Source: Myxococcales bacterium UBA1203 (GTDB taxonomy: Bacteria; Myxococcota; Myxococcia; Myxococcales; UBA5297). Taken from it: a DNA stretch of 64,000 bases. A program made the position numbers and the translations under genes. Shown here one piece after another: positions 59,083-64,000 of the stretch. The DNA lies in the NCBI GenBank assembly GCA_002309695.1, contig DBXV01000012.1, positions 163,254-227,253 of the forward strand, given 5' to 3'. The notes under the pieces were generated by a model. That model had not been told where the DNA came from. It saw nothing but the letters and a program-made list of their open reading frames with translations, and searched no databases. How positions within the stretch are numbered: the stretch's first letter is position 1; the number at the start of each line of letters is the position of its first letter.

Positions 59083-59119
59083 AAAGTGGAAGAAAGTGGG
59101 GCGAAGTGGAGTGAAATGG
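59083..59119 (+). promoter_or_regulatory. MraZ boxes, four 10-bp-phased repeats
   Basis: AAAGTGG (59083), AAAGTGG (59093), GAAGTGG (59103) and GAAATGG (59113) are spaced exactly 10 bp. MraZ is known to bind several direct repeats of this type (TGGGN in enterobacteria, AAAGTGK in mollicutes) upstream of its own operon. The last box ends 35 bp before ATG 59154. Confidence 0.85.
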
Positions 59120-59153
59120 ACACTCCGGACAAGGATTGGGAAGCAAGGTCATC

Positions 59154-59693
59154 ATGATGTTCCGAGGTCACAGCGAGCATTCGATCGACGCGAAGGGGCG
59201 CACCTGCCTCCCCGCGAAGTTTCGCGATGCGCTTGCCAGAAACGGTGAGAGCAAGTCCGTCCAGCTCGTCAACGGTGAAAGCAAGCCCGTCCAGCTCGTC
59301 GTGACCAGGGGCGCAGATCCCAACATTTCCGACGAATCCGGCCAGTGCCTGTTCCTGTATCCGCTCGGCGATTTTGAAGAGGTGCAGAGCGAAATCGCCC
59401 GCCTCAAAAAGGAATGTCCGGAGGCCGCGGGCCAGCTGCGCAAAATCGAACGGACGATCATCGCCCACGCAGAGGACCTGGAGCTCGACAAACAAGGGCG
59501 GATTCTTCTGCCCGAGGGACTTCGGAAGTGGGCCGGCATCGGCAAGGACATCGTCTGCGTCGGGCAGGGCAAGCGCATGGAGCTGTGGTCGCCGGAACGG
59601 TGGAACCGCATCGAGGCGCTGGCGGATGCCGAGGCCGATTCCGAGGAGAAGAAGGTCAAGCTCGAGCGCGTCCAGATGGCCGTCGGTCTCTGA
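59154..59693 (+). CDS. mraZ: Transcriptional regulator MraZ
   Basis: 179 residues from ATG 59154 (AAGG 6-9 nt upstream; ATG 59157 is also possible). Two SpoVT-AbrB-like MraZ halves: FRGHSEHSIDAKGRTCLPAK and ELDKQGRILLPEGLRKWAGI with VCVGQGKRMELWSPERWNRI. Usual length is about 145-150; the first half carries a 10-residue tandem duplication (59241-59300) and other inserts. First gene of the dcw cluster; likely autoregulates through the upstream boxes. Confidence 0.92.
   Translation: MMFRGHSEHSIDAKGRTCLPAKFRDALARNGESKSVQLVNGESKPVQLVVTRGADPNISDESGQCLFLYPLGDFEEVQSEIARLKKECPEAAGQLRKIERTIIAHAEDLELDKQGRILLPEGLRKWAGIGKDIVCVGQGKRMELWSPERWNRIEALADAEADSEEKKVKLERVQMAVGL
59241..59300 (+). repeat. 30-bp tandem duplication inside mraZ
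   Basis: Two adjacent 30-bp units (59241-59270 and 59271-59300) differ at two bases and encode NGESKSVQLV and NGESKPVQLV. Confidence 0.9.
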
Positions 59694-59788
59694 ACGGCCG
59701 GAACGATGGAGATTTGAGGCAGGCACGTTCCGGAGACGGGGCGGCCGCGGGGAAAACGCAGGATCACGGGAACAGGCGAGGCAAGCAG

Positions 59789-60187
59789 ATGGCAATGCAG
59801 CAGAGCGCGGTGAATGCAGGAGTTCAGACGGCGACGGCCCAGCGCGTCCAGACGGACGTGGCTGTCATTCGCTGTGAGGGGGAGATGGGCGACATGGAAC
59901 TGGCCCATATTGGGGAGGAGCTGTTTCGTCTGAACAGCTACGGCTACAACCGCGTGGTCCTCGATCTCTCCAACGTCACTCACGTCGATTACCGGGGATT
60001 GGGGCATCTGTCCGTCCAGGCGCGGGACCTGCGCGCAGGCGGCGGAGATGTGAAGCTGTCGGGGCTTTCCAACTACCTGGCGGCCATTTTGCGCGCCGCC
60101 GGCTACGAAGATGCCTTCGAGACCTATGCCTCGATTGACGACGCCAAGCGGTCGTTCCTCAGCTCGTTCTTTTGCCTGAGGCATTGA
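59789..60187 (+). CDS. STAS-domain protein in the dcw cluster
   Basis: 132 residues from ATG 59789 (GAGG 9-12 nt upstream). An anti-sigma-factor-antagonist-like STAS fold: DVAVIRCEGEMGDMELAHIG, NRVVLDLSNVTHVDYRGLGH, LSVQARDLRAGGGDVKLSGL. The serine that is phosphorylated in SpoIIAA-type proteins (DSSG) is replaced; the motif here is DYRG, so switching by Ser phosphorylation is unlikely. It lies between mraZ and rsmH, where most dcw clusters have no gene. Confidence 0.85.
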   Translation: MAMQQSAVNAGVQTATAQRVQTDVAVIRCEGEMGDMELAHIGEELFRLNSYGYNRVVLDLSNVTHVDYRGLGHLSVQARDLRAGGGDVKLSGLSNYLAAILRAAGYEDAFETYASIDDAKRSFLSSFFCLRH

Positions 60188-60202
60188 GTGAGGTGAGGCG
60201 CT

Positions 60203-61123
60203 GTGGAGTTCCACCACGTCACAGTTTTGCGTGACGAGGCGGCGGCGTTGCTTCAGGGGCGTCCCGGTCTGACCCTGCTCGACTGCACTCTTGGCGGCGG
60301 CGGTCATTCAGAGGCGCTTCTCACGGCAGGCGCACGCGTCGTTGGCATCGACCGCGACCCGAAAGCTGTGGCCGCAGCCACTGAGAGGCTGAGCCGTTTC
60401 GGAGAGCTGTTCCATGCCGTGAACGCCACTTTTTCCCGCGCCAGAGAGGTTTTGGACGGGCTGGGCATCGAGCGCGTGGACGGCATCCTTCTGGATTTGG
60501 GCGTCAGCTCGCCTCAGTTCGATGACCCGGAGCGCGGCTTTTCGTTTTCTCAGAGCGGTCCGCTGGACATGCGCATGGGGACGGACGGTGAGACGGCCCG
60601 GGAACTCATTGGAAGGCTTTCGGAGCAGGCACTGGCCGATGTGCTTTTCAATTTTGGCGAAGAGCGGGACGCACGCCGAATCGCGCGCGCCATCAAGCGC
60701 CTGCCCGAGCCGCCCGAAACGACGGGACAGCTGGCCGATGTCGTGGCCGCGGCGATTCCCCGGGGGCGCTGGCCGAAGCGCATCCATCCCGCTACCCGCA
60801 CGTTTCAGGCGCTGCGCATCGCCGTGAACCATGAGCTGGACGAGCTGGATGCGCTGCTGGACGCGATTCCCTCTCTCCTGTCGGTTGGCGGCCGCATCGC
60901 GGTCATCAGTTTTCATTCGCTGGAAGACCGCCGGGTCAAGGAGAGGTTCAGGGCTCTGGAAGGCCGCTGCACCTGTCCGCCCGGACTTCCCGTCTGCGCC
61001 TGCGGATTCAGGTCGGACTACCGGATTTTGACGCCGCGTCCCGTAGAGCCCGGCGCCGCCGAGTCTGAGGCGAATCCACGGGCAAGGAGCGCGCGTCTGC
61101 GCGGACTGGAGAGGCTTCGATGA
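60203..61123 (+). CDS. rsmH: 16S rRNA (cytosine1402-N4)-methyltransferase
   Basis: 306 residues from GTG 60203. SAM-dependent MraW/RsmH: EFHHVTVLRDEAAALLQGRP, the SAM-binding LLDCTLGGGGHSEALL, GILLDLGVSSPQFDDPERGF, ALRIAVNHELDELDALLDAI and GGRIAVISFHSLEDRRVKER. Methylates C1402 in the 30S decoding centre. Its stop overlaps the ftsL start (ATGA). Confidence 0.95.
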   Translation: MEFHHVTVLRDEAAALLQGRPGLTLLDCTLGGGGHSEALLTAGARVVGIDRDPKAVAAATERLSRFGELFHAVNATFSRAREVLDGLGIERVDGILLDLGVSSPQFDDPERGFSFSQSGPLDMRMGTDGETARELIGRLSEQALADVLFNFGEERDARRIARAIKRLPEPPETTGQLADVVAAAIPRGRWPKRIHPATRTFQALRIAVNHELDELDALLDAIPSLLSVGGRIAVISFHSLEDRRVKERFRALEGRCTCPPGLPVCACGFRSDYRILTPRPVEPGAAESEANPRARSARLRGLERLR

Positions 61124-61515
61124 GTGCGCCGTCCAGCAGCGAGGTCTCTGTCATTCGGAAGCGGATGACCGCCGGGCGCAATCGCTATGTCCTGCGCGCG
61201 GCTGCCATCGCCGCCATGCTCGCGGCCGCCGGCATCTTTCACGTCGTCAATCATGGGCGCGTCGTTCAGGCGGGCTACGACCTGGGAAAGATTGAGCGCC
61301 GGCACCGGGAGCTCCTCCGTGAAAACGAACAGCTGAAAATGGAGCGGGCGACACTGAGCGCTGCCTCGCGCCTCGAAGTGATTGCCCGGGACCGGCTGGG
61401 ACTCCAGCAGCCCGACGCGCGGCAGGTGGTGACCATCCGCATGCCTTCTGACGGGAGCGGCGCCGGCGCTTCGGACAACGGCGCAGGTTCCGCGAAACGG
61501 GACAGCGGCCGCTAG
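61120..61515 (+). CDS. ftsL: FtsL-like cell-division protein
   Basis: 131 residues. One membrane helix (AAAIAAMLAAAGIFHVVNHG), then a periplasmic coiled coil (LGKIERRHRELLRENEQLKM ERATLS region) and a basic/Ser/Gly tail. Position between rsmH and ftsI and the topology fit FtsL, although sequence conservation in this family is low. It would join FtsB/FtsQ to activate septal peptidoglycan synthesis. Confidence 0.85.
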   Translation: MSAPSSSEVSVIRKRMTAGRNRYVLRAAAIAAMLAAAGIFHVVNHGRVVQAGYDLGKIERRHRELLRENEQLKMERATLSAASRLEVIARDRLGLQQPDARQVVTIRMPSDGSGAGASDNGAGSAKRDSGR

Positions 61516-61582
61516 CCCTTTCCTCCGACTCTCATCGAGGCGCCCATTCCGCCTTTTAGAAAGTTCACTGAATCAAACTGCC

Positions 61583-63748
61583 ATGGCCACACCACAACGA
61601 GAAATCACGGAGACGGACGCCAAATGGTTCCGCCGCCGCGTGAGGTGCATCGGAGCAGCCTTCGCGCTGGGCTTCGGTATTCTCGTCTGGCGTGCCGTTC
61701 AGCTCCAGGTCGTCCAGAGCGGTGAGCTGACGGCCGGTGCCAGGGACCAGTACGTCCGGCAGTTTGAGATTCCCGGTCAGCGCGGCCGCATCCTCGACCG
61801 TCAGAACAGAGAGTTCGCCGCCAGTGTCGATGTGGACAGCATCGCCATCGATCCCACGCTGCTGAAGTCGTCCGCTCAGATTGAGGAGGAGGAGGCTCAG
61901 AAGAAGCGGCGCGCCGAGGAGAGGGGCAAGGCCTACAAGGCGCCTTCCGGGGACATCGTTTACGAGCGGGGGGAAGCGACGCGGCGGCTGGCCAAGGCGC
62001 TGGGGCTTCCTGAGAAGCGGGTGGCCAGTCTGCTGGATACGCGCAAGCGGTTCGTCTGGCTCAAGCGTCAGGCGTCGCCTCAGGAAACGGCGGCAATCAA
62101 GGCGACGAACGTGGCGGGGCTGACCTTCCAGAAGGTTTCCAAGCGATTTTATCCGCAGAGGGAACTGGGCGCTCACGTCATCGGCTACTCCAACATCGAC
62201 GGCCGCGGCATCGAGGGGCTGGAGCGGGTGTTCGACGATGTTCTGAAGGGCCGTCACGACTACGTGTCCGGTGTTCGGGACAGGCGGGGCAGGGCTGCGC
62301 TGATGGACGGGACGGTGCAGGCCGACAAGCTCACTGGCGCCACGCTGACGCTGACCCTCGATTCGTCCATTCAGCATCTGACTGAGAAGGCTCTGGCTTC
62401 GGCTGTGGAGAAATCGCAGGCGGCGGCAGGCATGGCCGTCGTTCTGGACCCGCACACGGGGGAGATCCTGGCTCTGGCCAACTGGCCAACGTTCAACCCG
62501 AACTCGCCGACGACCTCGGACAATCGTTCCCGCCGAAATCGGGCGGTGGTGGACCAGATGGAGCAGGGCTCGACGCTCAAGCCCATCACCGTCGCCGCGG
62601 CCCTCGAGGAGAAAGTCGTCCGGCCGGACACCGTCTTCGACGGCGAGAAGGGCGCGATGCGCATCGGGCGGCACACGATCCACGATTCGCATCCCCACGA
62701 CTCGATGACCGTGGCGGAAATCATCAAGTATTCGAGCAACATCGGCGTGGCCAAAATCGCCCAGCTTCTGGGACGGGACAAACTGCAGTCCTATCTGAAG
62801 GCGTTTGGCTTCGCGGAGAAGCCCGGAACGGAGATGCCCGGTGAGGCGAAAGGCTCGGTGCCGTATCCCAGAGCCGAGATTGCGCTGGCGACGCAGAGCT
62901 TCGGTCAGGGCATGAGCGCTTCCATTTTGCAGACGGCAGTGGCCTACGGCGCGCTGGCCAACGGCGGCAGACTGATGAAGCCGTATCTGGTGTCCCGCAT
63001 CGTGGATGCTGAGGGGAAGCTGCTGCTGGACCGGAAGCCTCAGCTCTTGCGGCGTGTCGTCAGCGAGAAGACCGCCCGCGAAGTCATCGACATGATGGAG
63101 CTCGTCGTTGAGAAGGGCGGCACCGGGACGCGGGCCTACATGGACGACTACGCGGTGGCGGCCAAGTCGGGGACTGCCCAGAAGGTGGACCCCAACGGCG
63201 GCTACTCCAAGACGAAGCGCATCGCCTCGTTTGCCGGCATCGTTCCCGCGGACGCGCCCCGACTCGTGATTGCAGTGACGCTGGATGAGCCTTCCACCAA
63301 CGTTTACGGCGGCGTCGTCGCAGCGCCTCCTTTCAAGGAAATTGCCCGCGGTGCGCTGGTTCATCTGGGAATCCCGCCGCGCGCCAAGCCCGCTGAGCAG
63401 CAGGATGACGGGACGGAGGTCCCTTTGATTGGCCGCGGCGGACGAATGGCGGTCGTCAGCAGGGCGCGTCTGGCCGGTGCCTTTGCCATGGCGCAGCAGG
63501 TGTCGTCGGGCGACGAGGATGAGGGCTTCGTCGAGGAGGAGGGCGTCGTCGCCTCATCTGATGCGGTCAGGGAGGGAATGATCCGGGTTCCCGGCGTGTG
63601 CGGTCTGACGGCGCGGGCCGCTGCCAGGGCACTGCTCGAGGCTGATCTGGACCCGGTGATGAACGGCTTCGGCCTCGTCGTGGAGCAGACGCCTCCGGTG
63701 GGCGCCAGCGTTCGCCGTGGGACGACTGTCAGCATGAGGCTCAAATGA
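61583..63748 (+). CDS. ftsI: Division-specific transpeptidase with PASTA domain (PBP2b/FtsI)
   Basis: 721 residues. One N-terminal membrane helix, then the PBP dimerisation domain (IPGQRGRILDRQNREFAASV) and the transpeptidase: SxxK in MEQGSTLKPITV, SxN in IIKYSSNIGVAKI and KSG in VAAKSGTAQKVDPNGGYSK. The C-terminal 65 residues (RVPGVCGLTARAAARALLEA, QTPPVGASVRRGTTVSMRLK) form a PASTA domain, more common in Gram-positives and in deltaproteobacterial FtsI. An acidic linker joins it. Makes septal peptidoglycan crosslinks in the periplasm. Confidence 0.95.
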   Translation: MATPQREITETDAKWFRRRVRCIGAAFALGFGILVWRAVQLQVVQSGELTAGARDQYVRQFEIPGQRGRILDRQNREFAASVDVDSIAIDPTLLKSSAQIEEEEAQKKRRAEERGKAYKAPSGDIVYERGEATRRLAKALGLPEKRVASLLDTRKRFVWLKRQASPQETAAIKATNVAGLTFQKVSKRFYPQRELGAHVIGYSNIDGRGIEGLERVFDDVLKGRHDYVSGVRDRRGRAALMDGTVQADKLTGATLTLTLDSSIQHLTEKALASAVEKSQAAAGMAVVLDPHTGEILALANWPTFNPNSPTTSDNRSRRNRAVVDQMEQGSTLKPITVAAALEEKVVRPDTVFDGEKGAMRIGRHTIHDSHPHDSMTVAEIIKYSSNIGVAKIAQLLGRDKLQSYLKAFGFAEKPGTEMPGEAKGSVPYPRAEIALATQSFGQGMSASILQTAVAYGALANGGRLMKPYLVSRIVDAEGKLLLDRKPQLLRRVVSEKTAREVIDMMELVVEKGGTGTRAYMDDYAVAAKSGTAQKVDPNGGYSKTKRIASFAGIVPADAPRLVIAVTLDEPSTNVYGGVVAAPPFKEIARGALVHLGIPPRAKPAEQQDDGTEVPLIGRGGRMAVVSRARLAGAFAMAQQVSSGDEDEGFVEEEGVVASSDAVREGMIRVPGVCGLTARAAARALLEADLDPVMNGFGLVVEQTPPVGASVRRGTTVSMRLK

Positions 63749-63791
63749 CGCCGGAAATGGCCGCCTTTGAGATGGATTCTGGGGAAACGAC

Positions 63792-64000
63792 ATGAAGTTT
63801 GCGGAACTGATGGCGGGGACGAGCCTGCAATTTTTCGGAGAGAGCGCGGCCGACAGGGAGGCCACCGGCGTCTCGTGCGACACGAGGACGATGCGGGCGG
63901 GCGATATTTTCTTCGCCGTGGCGCCCCAGTTCGCCCGGACAGCTCTCGAAGCAGGTGCATCCGCCGTCGTCCTGCAGTCGGGAACGGACGCTGACGGCCT
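63792..64000 (+). CDS. murE: UDP-MurNAc-tripeptide ligase MurE-like, partial
   Basis: Open from ATG 63792 to the right window edge (69 codons). MKFAELMAGTSLQFFGESAA, DREATGVSCDTRTMRAGDIF and FAVAPQF match the MurE N-terminal UDP-binding domain (consensus VTGVSxDSRxVxPGDLFFA). Position right after ftsI supports MurE over MurF. The ATP-binding and ligase domains are outside the window. Confidence 0.85.
   Translation, partial: MKFAELMAGTSLQFFGESAADREATGVSCDTRTMRAGDIFFAVAPQFARTALEAGASAVVLQSGTDADG

Larger units (their letters stand above)
58696..59153. other. Divergent btpA / mraZ regulatory region
   Basis: 458 bp without a gene. It contains two GGAC-N4-GTCC palindromes, one 7-2-7 inverted repeat and the MraZ boxes, described separately. 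A candidate -35 TTGACT is at 59056-59061, but its -10 (GAACAA) is poor. Confidence 0.6.

Noticed and set aside
63767..63994. Forward open frame in another phase over the start of murE
   Set aside because: The frame from ATG 63792 gives the MurE N-terminal signature; the other frame is Arg-rich with no motif.
1..64000. CRISPR arrays, tRNA or rRNA genes, integrase or transposase genes
   Set aside because: Looked for repeat-spacer patterns, cloverleaf signatures and recombinase motifs and saw none that I could support; small tRNAs could still be missed by eye.

Overview
The window reads as a chromosomal segment of a high-GC Gram-negative bacterium. SurA, outer-membrane beta-barrels, lipoproteins, an ArnT-type glycosyltransferase and an O-antigen-ligase-type protein indicate two membranes. 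The DUF507 gene, the disulfide-rich SUMF1/FGE lipoproteins with Asp-Ala-Gly spacers, and the HxNGxGxC repeats look deltaproteobacterial (Myxococcota-like). That placement is inference; no rRNA or tRNA gene was found to anchor it.

Layout. 1-5118: partial surA, glgC, and two coiled-coil/HEAT genes. 5471-12739: a first AT-richer accessory island with a broken double-domain SUMF1 lipoprotein gene, two intact paralogues, a DUF4143 ATPase and an ankyrin lipoprotein. 12815-32287: core-like DNA with a 5'-nucleotidase/beta-barrel fusion, folD, prepilin peptidase, an RluA-type protein, an O-antigen ligase/TPR protein, cysE, engB-tilS, rluB, a HEAT lipoprotein, grpE and a PIG-V-like membrane protein. 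32444-38724: a second AT-rich island with a decayed toxin-antitoxin locus, a SUMF1 lipoprotein, a four-gene operon of unknown membrane proteins, an amber-interrupted Bro-N gene and a further SUMF1 lipoprotein. 38850-55543: an OPT transporter, an sppA/DTW/sigma/aminotransferase operon, DUF507, an ArnT-like enzyme, a guanine deaminase/xanthine dehydrogenase operon and a small barrel protein. 55905-64000: rpsB-tsf, btpA, and the start of the division and cell-wall (dcw) cluster: mraZ, a STAS gene, rsmH, ftsL, a PASTA-containing ftsI, and partial murE.

The most unusual content is in the islands and in the leaders of surface genes. Five SUMF1 lipoprotein loci share a nearly constant scaffold but have hypervariable C-terminal ligand-side loops. 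Three of them end in the same 17-bp-stem hairpin, whose loop is inverted in one copy. Several surface-protein genes carry an intrinsic-terminator-like hairpin plus T-tract only 17-30 nt before the start codon; in two of them a candidate promoter lies upstream of the terminator, which suggests attenuation. At least seven genes share a promoter-like arrangement, TTGnnn followed 15-18 bp later by a TAGG-CGCSC element. Two reading frames are interrupted by in-frame TAG and two by homopolymer-A frameshifts, all in or next to the islands.

Functional links: guanine deaminase and the two-subunit molybdoenzyme form a guanine-to-urate module. The mraZ region has four 10-bp-phased MraZ boxes. SurA, lipoproteins, barrel proteins and glycan enzymes make cell-envelope biology the dominant theme.
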